Shown in pieces: positions 1 through 10,923 of a stretch of 64,000 nucleotides of DNA; position 1 is the first letter of the stretch, and each line of letters begins with the position of its first letter. The DNA comes from Holacanthus passer (taxonomy: Eukaryota > Chordata > Actinopteri > Pomacanthidae). The position numbers and the translations under genes were made by a program. The DNA is taken from contig JAFREQ010000014.1 of assembly GCA_025331565.1 (NCBI GenBank), positions 7,272,501 to 7,336,500 of the forward strand. The letters run 5' to 3'. The notes beneath the pieces were generated by a model. The model saw nothing but the letters and a program-made list of their open reading frames with translations, did no database searches and was not told where the DNA came from.

Positions 1-1707
1 AATCCTCTTGATGTGTGAAAGAGGGCTTGATCCTTTCTAGTGTTAACTCTGGTATTTAGAACGGTGAAACACTTTTGATTTTCACACGTACCTACAGGAA
101 AATACTTCTTTTAAATCATTTTATTCATATGTCAAGGTAATGTAACGGCATGTCTTCTCTAGAGTCAAATCAGTTTGCCAAGCTGATGGGGGTGTAAAGC
201 CTTTGTAGCCTGTTCCCAGTCACACCCCTCAGGGGCCCAATCCATCATCTGCTGATCCGTCTCTGAATCTGCACTGGTCCCTCCCTCTCATTAAGGAAAT
301 GAAAGCCTTAATTGGAAATTGTGTTAATTCTGTGGCGCGTTTGAAACTCTATCTCCCCTTCACTTCCTTTTAAATTGCAGACACACTTGACAAATTTGGG
401 GCGGCGGCTCCACTGATGCATATCCTGCTTAAATGTTTCACTTTCCGCGATTCACGCCACGTTACGAGCCAGGTGATTAATGCGTGCAAAACTTACAAGC
501 ATGCTGCTTCACCAAAACTAATCTGTGGTGGAAAATTGTAATCAGCAGTGATGAGTTGCTCAAACAGTCATGCATGAATAAGGATTTTGTTTTGAACTAA
601 AGATGATCTTGTAGATGACTAGTACAGTGGCATAATAGATTACTGCTCCATTCATGAAGGACACAAACACATATAATTAATATTAATGCAGCTACATTGA
701 TGAGCATGGGGCAGCTTCAAACACTCTGTGTTTATTTGACAAAGCCCCCCATTTCTTTTGACCTGTGATGTCCAGAAATGAAACGCAAATCACCATGCTT
801 TGAGCTGTGTTCCCTGAAACAGTCTGAAACAGTCTGACAAAAGCGCCATCAATAGTACAAGATAGAAGGACGAGGTCCACCCTCGTGCTACCAGGAAGAC
901 ACCTCGTAGCTACAATACACCTAATAAGTAATAAATACCACAAATCTGTCTGTACTATGATGCATCTGAATGGCTAAGCTCCGTGTGAAACTAAAGTGGT
1001 TTATGCAGTGAGCACGCAAGACAGCACACGTGGCTGTTGTCAGTCCAAAATCTGATCCCGCCTAAGCAATATACCAGGAAGAAAACATGCATGCACAAGA
1101 AGGAGTAATAACACGTCCAACTGTTGTTGTGCGTCTTGCATTTGGAAGCGGTGAGATGCCAGTTGCCGATGGCAGTCGTAGATGCATCTGTTGTAATATT
1201 AGACTCTAAATATAGTAAAAAGATGATATGGTTCGGAAGATGCTTCGTTAAAGAGAAGTACTGCTGTCAGGATTGGGGATGTTGTGTCAGTTTCTACCTT
1301 TAGAAGCGATATGTTTTTAAATCCACAGGTGAACCTGCAGACTGTAGTTTCTGTCGGATCACTGCTGTCTGCTGGGTGTGTTTTGTGCAATGTTTTTATC
1401 AGTTTTTTTAAAATCATTTTTTGCAGAAGACAAAAATATTGACTGATATTGCACATATGTCTATTTGTGTATTTGTCAGTGGATAAGTAAGAAATTCCTG
1501 CAAGTGTAGAAACGCCAATAGTACTTCATGTTTGAGGTCTTTCACAAACCATTACATCGTTTGTCCACCAGAGAGTCCTGATTATTTATTTATTTTTAAA
1601 CTGCAAAATGTGACGCTCAGTACATACCATATATTAATCACATCATCTGTACATATCTTCGAAGCTAATTTAAGGAATGTAGGGTGTCATGTGAACCTTT
1701 ATTTTCA

Positions 1708-1765
1708 TCCTCGATTAATCTGCCAATTATTTTCTTGATTAAGTGCTTGTCTGTGAAATGAAGAA
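1708..1765 (+). repeat. Fragment of GCTGCAAC dispersed repeat family
   Basis: Contains GATTAATCTGCCAATTATTT then CTTGATTAAG and TGTGAAATG, shared with other copies in the window (for example reverse complement at 9960-10000). Confidence 0.5.
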
Positions 1766-2499
1766 AACAAAGAATTGATTATCAGAAGAGTTGCTGAGAA
1801 ATAATCTTGAAATAATAACAAGAAGAAGAAATAATTGTTTGAGCTCTGAAGGGTCAAAATGTTTGTTAATGTCATGTGTTTATGCATCATCATGTTTTTG
1901 GAATATTTTCTGTAATATCTCTGTTTGTATCGCCGTCAAAGGTGGGACAGATTGTGTGAGTGTCGATGTGTTCTGTTGTGTTTGAAGTGGAAAACCAAGT
2001 GCGAGTTGGATCTGCCACATTTTTGGATATATATTTGGATATTTATATTTGGATGCCGTGTTTGGCTGAGGTTTTGTGGGTGTGGGCTTGGGAAGATTTG
2101 GGCCGAGACTCAGCTCCAGTTAGTGTAGCTTGGCTGATTTTGGCACATCATTCATTGGATTTAAGCCCTTTTTGGCTACCTGGCGACACGTTTGCACAAA
2201 GATCCAGGTTGAAAATCGTCAACGTTGCCTCTAATGGTGAACCAAAAGCAAAGCAGAAAAACATTTGTCCACTACAACAAAAGCCAGCACCCCGGGATCA
2301 GGTCTGACCCTTAGTGCTCACCTTAGTAGTCGCCCTGCTCCGTTTTACAACCCCAAAAAAATCTGTGTGGCTGTTTAGCATATGAATGATGAGATATGAT
2401 AAAAGGAGTTTAGAGAGGGCTGATGAATATGTGTGGCTTTGAAGCGGTTGTTGTGTGTGATCGTGTGCAGATGAGAGCGTGGGAGGTGTCGTGTGTGGA

Positions 2500-2528
2500 T
2501 GTGTGTGTGTGTGTGTGTGTGTGTGTGT
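2500..2528 (+). repeat. (TG)n microsatellite
   Basis: Uninterrupted TG run of 29 bases. Confidence 0.95.
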
Positions 2529-2873
2529 CTGGAAGTGTTTGCTGATGAGGGTGACATTTGTGCGCACAGTGAGAGGTTTAACCACCAGCATCTGGGGCTT
2601 CTTTCTCTGAACCCTAAAACATCAACCAGGAGAGGAAAGAACCCAGCTCGGCCAAATAATCACTGTGTGTGTGTGTCAAAGTGAGGACATCGCTCTCCAC
2701 ACACTCCACAGGATTTCAGCACTCTGCACACACACCGTGGATTCATCACCTTAGCAACCAGTCGATTGAAAGATGATGAATCATGCCAAAGACTGCTAAT
2801 TTCTTTGCAGTTGTCAAACATGAACAATGGGCGGTAAGATGGAGTCACAGAAACGTCACCACAGACAGAATGT

Positions 2874-2910
2874 TTGTGTGTGTGTGTGTGCGTGTGTGTT
2901 TGTGTGCGTG
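2874..2910 (+). repeat. Imperfect (TG)n microsatellite
   Basis: TG run broken by CG and TT steps. Confidence 0.9.
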
Positions 2911-4082
2911 CATGAACTTGAAAGACTACCATAAAGAGACAGAAAGGAAGAGAGGCGAAATCAAGGCTGATGGGAGTGATGGAGAGAAAAAGAGTCTTAC
3001 TGCTTGTTGTTTATACTTCTGACACACCAGAAGGAAAGGCTGTAAAGCTCCTCACCAGCTTGCTTGATTTCTTTTTATTTCTCACAATAGGAATAGATAT
3101 TTTAAAAACAAATAAGAGCAAGTTATGTACTTGTGCTCTCCTTGAGGGTTCCTATCACTTGCGGGTTTGAGCTGCTGTACATTTGATTGCACCCTGGGGA
3201 TCAAAAGCCGCGCGCAAATGCAAATACAGGTCCAAGCTGAAATCTGTCTCACACACAACCGACCTGACAAACACTCCATCCCCTGATCTTTCCAGTGGAC
3301 GGTGGCGACGCGGTATGATTTGATTTCCTGCAGGTCTCCGGTGAATGAAGCTGTAACAACACCTCTGACCTCATCCTCTCTGCACTTTTAAGGTGGCTGA
3401 ATGGGCCCGGATGCTATTCCTGACAAATAGCAGTCGTTGATAAGAGGGGAGGATCTGAGAGGTCCATCTGACATACATTACTGCCTGCTGAGAGTGCTGA
3501 CACATCCCCCTCCACATAATAATAGCAGCGATGGTGTAAAAGACACCGATTTTAGTTAAAGAAACACGGACGCGCATCGGCTGTGGCTGCATCAGGATTT
3601 AAGAGGAGCTCCGCTGTTACAAATAATGGATTAAAAAGAGTCGGCTTGGCAGCGTCAAATACTGCCGGCCTGATATGGTGCTAATAATTCAGCAACAAGA
3701 TGCAAATATTTCTTCAGTCGATTGCTGTGGAATAAATAATAATGCAGAATGTGAACGATTTCAAGTCGAGCAGTGCACTGAAGCTTAACAGCTCCCACTG
3801 CTGGTAAATAGCCTGAAAGCATGTGGAGCACTAGAGATTTCCAGTCAGCTGCCTTTTTATATGAAGCTTTGGTTGATTTATAGACCTGTTTTCAGCTTTG
3901 AAGAGAAAGGAGAGTCTGGCAAGATATGATAATTGTCTACTATGTCCACCACACTGTTGATTTTTAGTGTGGAGTTTGTGTGTGATTATATGCAACCCAT
4001 GATCATCAACAGAGCACCGGACTGAAAGGGAAAACTGTCCACAACAACTGATTACTCGTTCATCAAAAAAAGTAATCAATCA

Positions 4083-4108
4083 TTTTTTTTTTTTTTTTTT
4101 TTTTTTTT
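4083..4108 (+). repeat. Poly(T) tract
   Basis: 26 consecutive T. Confidence 0.95.
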
Positions 4109-4609
4109 ACAAGTGATTATTCATCATTTATCTCTCCTCTTCTGTATCTGTTCTGTAAGAGTCGTGGGATCTCAGCTCCCTTTTATAAATCACACGAGGT
4201 CCTGGCCGCAAGTGAAACAACCCCCCCACACACACCTGCTCAAGATAAATCACATTATTTCATCTCAACACAAGTTTCGCACACGATTTGCTCCAAATTC
4301 CACAAACCATCTTGTAGCCAAACAGTTGAGAGCAACATTATGAAGAGCATTGTCAGCAAGACACCGCTATGTTTACGTCATTATTTTGAATTTTTTGAAT
4401 TTATCAGGTAAAAAACAGGCCACAGTTACCGTAAGAATTTGCTTTGTTTTTTATCTTAGTTATTTTTGCTCACAAACAATCTTGTATTCAAATTCTTGAG
4501 AACAACATTTTGAACGTAGTAATAATGTGTGTCATATTAAATAGAATATTTTAGCTCATTGGGCTTTAGGAAATTGTGATGGCAATTTTTCACTGTTTTC
4601 TCATATTTT

Positions 4610-4880
4610 ATAGACTTAACGATTAATTCGTTCATTAAAAACAATCAACAGATTAGAGCTGCAACTAATTTTCACATTATTTCTTGATTAAGCATTTTTT
4701 TTGTCAAGCAAAAAATATCCCAAACAATTTCTCACACTTCACGGTGACATCTTCAAATGTTTTGTTTTGTCCAGCCAACAGTCCAAAATCCAAAGATATG
4801 TGGTTTACTGAGAGAAGGAAAAGTATCAGATCCTGACATCTGACAAGCTGCAACCAGGAAATATTTACCATTTTTATAGT
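4610..4880 (+). repeat. Copy of GCTGCAAC dispersed repeat family
   Basis: Contains GAGCTGCAACTAATT, TTTGTTTTGTCCAGCCAACA and CAGTCCAAAATCCAAAGATA. The same blocks recur near 7340, 9850 (reverse), 39740 and 62960. Family common in percomorph genomes, probably a non-autonomous DNA element. Confidence 0.68.
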
Positions 4881-5992
4881 TTATAGTTTGAATGACTGCT
4901 GCTGCTCTCCAACACACAAACCAAATAATCTTGAGTCGAAACCAAACGGCATCAAAGATTATTTTAAGCGCTGAGTTTTTATTGTTTGCACAGTTAAACT
5001 CAAAAAGAATCTGGACTTTCTCAACACCAGCTGATGTTATTTTTTGCTGTTACGGCCCTGATGATGTAGAACCCTCGGTGTGAAATGTATGTGGGAGCTG
5101 GTGGTGTGGAATGTGCCATGTCCTGGTCACAGTGTTCCCTCCTCTCTACCGGTCACTCAGCAAGAGAGTTCCTGTGGGCAGAGTGAGAGAGCATCACACT
5201 CTGCCCACACATTTGTCCTCTAAAAACCACAGTCATCTTCATATGCAAAAAAAAAAATAAAAAGAGCTGAAGTCAGGCAGTGGAGCTGTGGCTGTTTGAG
5301 CACAGGCGAAGTTGTATTTGTTAAATCCGTGTAATATAAAAGGCTGCTGTCAAGTGATCACTGTGTCTAAATGTAGCTCGGATTGACGAGCACAAAAATG
5401 ATGATGGAAACACTGGCTATCCTGAGAGAAGCTGAAGAGCTGTAACACCCAAATCTTATACAAGAGAAATATGAGGTTTAATAACAGAGCAGTAACTAGT
5501 CGTTTGCTATATACAATCTGATGTCAGGACTATTCTCATGTGGCATTAAAGAACAGTTCATCCTCTTGACCACGTCTGCTTTACACGTTGGCGCACCTCC
5601 AGGCAGTAACAGTACATCTCCTCTGCTTATATGTCTTTCTCTTTGGAGAGAAAGTCATGCACTATTCATAAGGATAAGGCTGAATCCAGGTGTATTATTC
5701 ATTAGAGAGGTCCTTGTCTGAGGCATCTATAAAGTCAAGGTGGATACTTTTTTAGACACAACAGCACTGTCCATTTTTAGTTTAGCATCTTCGAAAGGTA
5801 GTTCAGTGTCCAACACCATTGTTTACACACAGCTCACACAAAACTTTTTTTCTAATGTAAGAAACGATGACGTATTTGATGAAATATGATTAATTACTTT
5901 GAGAAAGTTTTTTGAGAGGTTTAGAGGTTCAAAGGTCTCGACGGACATGTACATTAAAACATGAACGTAAGTGAGAAAACCGAATTTATTTC

Positions 5993-6571
5993 CAGTGGTG
6001 GAAGATGTATTTAGATCATTAATACAGCAATGTAAAAATACTTGATTACAAGTACGGAAGTATTATCAGCTAAATGTACTTAAAGTGTTACGAGTAAAAG
6101 TACCTAGGTAAATGGCTCCTGTGAATGACATGTTATTATATATGACATTATTAGATTGTTAATTTTGATGCATCACTGTGTCAGCACTGTTGTAGCTCGT
6201 CAAAGTGGAGCTAGTTTACTTTATATACAGTTAGGTAGAGGACAGAGGACAGTCCCCTCCAAGGGGTCACAAGATAAATCTATGAGATGCACAAATTATT
6301 TGTATAAATTATTATTTGTATTTAAATGAAACTGTCTGAGAAGTTTAAAGGGGCAATTACTTTGTGGTGGAACTGACCAACAACTCATCTGAAACATGGC
6401 CCCAGTGAGACACCCCAAAAGGTTTAGAGCCACTGTGTTAGCTGCAGCTGTGAGATAAATGTCAGTGGTGTAAAAAGTGCAATATTAATGTCTGAATTGT
6501 TGAGGAGTGAAACCACAAAGTAGCAGAAAATGGACGAGGTGTGCTTTAGTAAATGTTACTTTCCACCGCTG
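5993..6571. mobile_element. hAT-type non-autonomous DNA transposon (MITE) with perfect 8-bp TSD
   Basis: The 579-bp element starts CAGTGGTGGAA and ends TTCCACCGCTG (terminal inverted repeats with one mismatch in the outer 11 bases). It is flanked on both sides by the direct repeat TTTATTTC (5985-5992 and 6572-6579). An 8-bp duplication is the hallmark of hAT insertion. There is no transposase frame. Internal text such as AGTAAAAGTACC matches a family I know as common in percomorph fish. Confidence 0.88.
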
Positions 6572-7194
6572 TTTATTTCTGCGCTGACAGAAAGCATAAA
6601 TCCAGATTAAGACTGTGGCCTGTAGTGAAGTGAACACCAGGTGATTTTTGCTCGGTTAAAGCTGCTCTGAATCATCGCTGTAATATCAGACTTTTGGTTG
6701 ATGACTTGGTGGAAATGAAAATAGAGCCTTGGATTTGTATTTAAGTGTACTTCCTCTGACTTCCTGAGGAGGGCAGCAAAACACCTACAGATCTGCCAGA
6801 GCAGAGAGACTTAGCAGCTCAGCAACAGGTCTGTGCTGATCTCCTCCTGGATCTCTAAATCCTTTACAGCATGTCGATGAATATCTGGTGCAGATATTGT
6901 AGCTCTCAAGTCTCTCCTGCTGGTTCCAGCCAGCTTTGTCTTTAAGTAATGTTTTGCAGTTTGATGCCTTTAGTTTATCTTAAGTAGTATATTGCACAGT
7001 AGTGAAGAACTTTACTATAACACTGGTATGTTTATATACAGTATTATTTATTTCTACACTTGCACCAGTACACTTTCTACCAGACTTAGATTATTTGTGT
7101 CTCAAAACAAACAAACATAAACCTGAACGTGGGCCAACCTTTTGCCAACGTTTTGTTTAAGGCTGTTTAAGAATTTTACACATATGATGTTAGA

Positions 7195-7430
7195 CTAATG
7201 CTATAACTAATGATTTATTTTCATCATCAGTTAATGTGGCCATTATTCTCTCAGTTAATCAAGCAATCATTTAGTCTGATATATTATAAACGAATGGATA
7301 TCACAATCACAACATCCCAGCCTAGAGTAGTAAATTGTTCTGTCCAACCAACTGTCCAAACCCAAAGATATTTCAGTTACTATCAAATATGACAATTAAT
7401 CAGATTGATTAATTGTGTAATCGACGTTGC
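7195..7430 (+). repeat. Copy of GCTGCAAC dispersed repeat family
   Basis: Shares CAGTTAATCAAGCAATCATT-like start and CCAACTGTCCAAACCCAAAG with the copy at 4610-4880. Confidence 0.62.
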
Positions 7431-7929
7431 TCTATGTTAGGCTTTAAATTTGAGTCAATATAGTTTCCATGATGTATTTTTGTCAGTGTTGGGGACTGAT
7501 GGCTGTGTCTGAATCTCAGTTCCAGTCTACAATTCTGTGAAATGAAGAAGGTTGAATTTATTTATTTATTTTTAATTTAACACCAGCCATTCACCCAAGA
7601 TGCTTTCACATGGCTAAAGCATTCACCGATGAACCAGTCTATGTGGAAATTGGTTATGTTAGTCACATAATCAATGTCTGTTACTCTCCAGCAGGGAGCA
7701 CAGTTTACTCAGAAAAATTCCTTTCACTTTCCTTAAACACTTGACATTTTACCGCACCACCACTTTTCAGCACAACAAATATTGCCTCTCCTCACACCAG
7801 AGTAGGAGTACCAGACTATTCTTTAATGACTGGTCATTTGGCCTGATGTCCTTTTTTTTTTTTTTTATAATCCAAGTCATTGCTTTGGTGTAATATTATT
7901 ATTGAAAGAGAAGGATTTATATATTTAAC

Positions 7930-8000
7930 AGTGTGACATGAATCCAGGGCCTTACAGCCCAAAACAGGACGATCGGGTGTAGAAAATGGATGGATGTGTT
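7930..8000 (+). repeat. SINE/LINE-tail-like fragment
   Basis: GTAGAAAATGGATGGATG resembles the 3' tail of common fish SINE-like repeats. Confidence 0.35.
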
Positions 8001-8224
8001 TTATCTTTGGTCTTGAGTCTCACAGCAGGTGTTTTATTAGCAAAGGTCTATTATATTTTTTATTCTTCTTTTCCTTTTTGCTTTATTCATTCAGCTATGT
8101 GTAGAGGCTTTTAAAGGACTGAAGAAAACAGTTGTCTCTCACATCCACTGGTGCTGGAGCAAAATATTTATCTACATCCATATGTACAGTATTGCATACA
8201 GTATAAGGTTAAAGCTTAAAGAGC

Positions 8225-8480
8225 AAGTCAGTTATTCAATTAGGCGATTGACAAAGTTATTCTGAAAAATATTTGATAATTGATTAATCATTCAAGTCAT
8301 TCTTTAACCAAAAATGTCAAACATTTGCTGGTTACAGCTTCTCAAATGTGAGGATTTGCTGTCTCTACTTGTCACATTGTAATTAACAGAGTCTCAAATA
8401 AAAAATGCTATTTGACAATGTTACCTCTGGGCTCTGGGAAATTATGATGAGCTCTGTTTTCTACTGTTTTATCGGCCAAA
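8225..8480 (-). repeat. Copy of GCTGCAAC dispersed repeat family, reversed
   Basis: Reverse-oriented blocks: ATTGATTAATCATTC, AACATTTGCTGGTTACAGCT, GGGAAATTATGATG. Diverged. Confidence 0.55.
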
Positions 8481-9439
8481 TGCCTGAAACCACTGTTAAC
8501 CACTTCAGAAAAAACAGTTCAGTAGCCATTTACAACAGTAAATAGGTTTTACTATTGTAAACAAGTTTTACTGAAGTGATAAAACATCAAACAAGCAACA
8601 ACTGTTCCACTCTTGGTCCAACATGGAGGAAAACATTCATCTAAATGTTTCCTGTATTTAAGCACATTTACTGATGTAAACATTAATAAAGCTGTATAAC
8701 ATCGCCATTATGGCCCCTCAAAGGCGCCCCAGCTGCTCATATACAAATGCTGTAACTAATTCATGGTTTGTTCATAGTTCATACTGTTCATTGTTTCATT
8801 ATTCTGACATGAACATCCATTCATAAACAAAAATTTTGAATGAAAAAAAATACAACAGGAGGAAAGACAAATAAGGTATCACATCTGAAGAAAGCGGCAT
8901 CCTACTGAGCGAGAATGACCCTCTATGACATTAAATCCATTACAGGCCTGTGAGAGTAACATAAGCCCAAATCTCTTTAATACGTACAACACCCATTAGG
9001 AAAGTGCTGAGCTCTTTACCAGCAGCTAAGATGGTCCGCCACTCAGCAACACCACTGCCACTGCTCTACATTCACTGTAGTCCAGAAGATCGGCCACGTA
9101 CCACACATTAATACAAGAGACCAGGATATATTTTAAGACATTTTCAAGGCCTGTTATCGTCTGCTGCTATCTCGTCCGGGACACTCCTCTGAAAGAGATT
9201 TTTAATTTTGTCTTTTTTTAGTGTTTAAACAAGGCCTGTATTACATTACTGGTTAAAATTATTCTAATTTATCTATGTTCTCTTTGCACTACCATGCATT
9301 TCAACATGTTTAAGAACTAATCATAGTAGGATTAGGTTGGTGAGCCATTCTTTGGCATAAGAATTATTATTATTATTATTATAACCCCCACCATCACCCC
9401 CCTCCCCCCAAACAACCTGGACTTTACCAAACTGGTTTT

Positions 9440-9700
9440 AAAACCACAGCACAAGTCACTTTCATTTTTACAGCCAACACATCTGCTGCTCTATCGCTCA
9501 TCCTAAATATCTACTTGTACATCAGCCATGCAGTATTCAAACCGCTTGTACTACCCATTGTTTGTTTCTTGTTCTCTTTGTTTTTGTGCTGTGCCTTGCG
9601 TATTTGCACCGGGATCTGAGAAAAACTGCATTTCAATCCTGTCTATGTCCTGCACATATGGCAGAATTGACAATAAAGTTGACTTTGACTTGAAAATGAA
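9440..9700 (+). mobile_element. Probable non-LTR retrotransposon 3' end
   Basis: Text TTTGCACCGGGATCTGAGAA followed by TTGACAATAAAGTTGACTTT and a short tail is the typical 3' UTR end of a LINE-type family widespread in fish. AATAAA at 9672-9677. Only the 3' end is present (5'-truncated), no reverse-transcriptase frame. Confidence 0.55.
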
Positions 9701-10015
9701 TCAGCAGCTATTTTTGGAATCGAGTGAATAAATGAAGCATCTTAAATAAATTTCCAAGACAAAAAGGCTAAATATTTGATTATGGTTGGGAGAAAAATTG
9801 CTGGTTTCTTTGTCTCGTATTAAAGTAAATTGAATATCTTTAGTCTTTGGATTGTTGTTTGGACGAAACAAGCAAAGTGAACGCATTGCCGCATTTTTCA
9901 CTATTTTTTCACTATTTAACATTTCATACTAAAACTCAGCTATTAATTGATTGATCAAGAAAATAACTGGCAGATTAATTGATAATGAAAATGATTGTAG
10001 TTGCAGCCCTACTCA
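9700..10015 (-). repeat. Copy of GCTGCAAC dispersed repeat family, reversed
   Basis: Ends TTGTAGTTGCAGCCCTAC (reverse of GTAGGGCTGCAAC) after ATTAATTGATAATGAAAATG. Contains CTTTGGATTGTTGTTTGGAC, the reverse of the CCAACAGTCCAAA block. One of the better preserved copies. Confidence 0.66.
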
Positions 10016-10742
10016 TGTGTAGTTTGCCAGGAAGACTTTTTTCAGGAAGAGTTTTTTTGTCAGAGGGGTAAACTATAGTCCAATATAAATGATTGATTTT
10101 GGCTTCTTGTATAAAACAAGTATTCATACATTTTTTTTAATGCGTCTATAAAAAAACCCTCGCCAAAGTGGTATAAATCAGTACCCGCTTATTTTCACAT
10201 ATTTTATCAAACGTTGTCAGAATCGGACAAAAACCAAATCACTTTGGGATGTATTTGTTTCTTAGAATAAAAGTTACATTTGTTATAATTTAAAGTTATA
10301 ATATAGTATGCATTCTTAGATTAGGTGAGATTAAATTAGATTAATGTTGGGGGGGGGGGTTTCCAGCAGAAGGCAGAGAGACATCTTGAACAGGTCAATT
10401 GTCTATCACACAGCTAAAACAGATTGACACTGATGCTTAAATTCACATCTGTAGATGAGCAAATCAGCAGCTACAATCTCCTCCGCCTGCGTGTTTTCGC
10501 TTACAGAGTTGGGAGCACCTAGAAGAAAGTCATACAAATATGGCGAGACATGCAAACAATGCACAGCAGCAGTTCCCCTCAACAGTGTCTTTCAAATTCA
10601 CTGCAGGGTGAATTAGTTACACGAGGTACTGTGTTGTAATCATGCTTTAAAATAAGCAGTTATTGGATCGCTACATGATAGGCATGAGCAGGTGTAACCT
10701 TAATATCTTGATGAGTGGTCAGTTATGTTTGCAGTGGTGGCT

Positions 10743-10804
10743 GGATTAGTTATTAACTGTGGCCTAAATCACTTTGTGCTGACGGATTTGGAAAGTGATA
10801 ATCC
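10743..10804 (+). promoter_or_regulatory. Rod opsin proximal promoter: CRX/OTX and NRL-like sites
   Basis: About 120-180 bp before the rho start codon are GGATTA at 10743-10748 (reverse complement of TAATCC), TGCTGAC at 10777-10783 (half of the NRL/MARE element TGCTGANTCAGCA) and TAATCC at 10799-10804. CRX/OTX sites flanking an NRL site is the known layout of vertebrate rhodopsin promoters. The sites are seen in the sequence; their use in rods is inferred from family knowledge. Confidence 0.7.
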
Positions 10805-10814
10805 AAGGTGTGCC

Positions 10815-10821
10815 TTTAAAA
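10815..10821 (+). promoter_or_regulatory. TATA-like box of rho
   Basis: TTTAAAA lies about 103 bp before the rho ATG and about 10 bp after the second CRX-type site. This predicts transcription starting around 10845 and a 5' UTR of roughly 80 nt. The start site itself is not visible. Confidence 0.55.
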
Positions 10822-10923
10822 GCCAGACCTTGGTCCATTAGTAGCAAGGTCCCTCTTCATCACTCTCCTGAACAGCCAGAAGAAACACCACCGAAGGGCT
10901 GATCGCAACCGCAAGCCGCAACC

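Larger units (their letters stand above)
1..5984. other. Intergenic region far upstream of rho
   Basis: No recognisable coding exon on either strand. Holds TG microsatellites, a poly(T), repeat fragments, and GC-balanced repeat-free blocks (about 200-520 and 3280-3720) that could be conserved non-coding sequence. Confidence 0.6.
6580..10742. other. Intergenic region upstream of the rho promoter
   Basis: AT-rich and repeat-dense: dispersed repeats at about 7195, 7930, 8225 and 9700, a LINE-like 3' end at 9440, an ATT run at 9362-9381 and a G-run at 10348. No gene seen. Distal rho enhancers may lie here but none can be named. Confidence 0.6.

Noticed and set aside
2298..2932. Minus-strand frames rich in His/Thr
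   Set aside because: Translations of TG/CA microsatellites.
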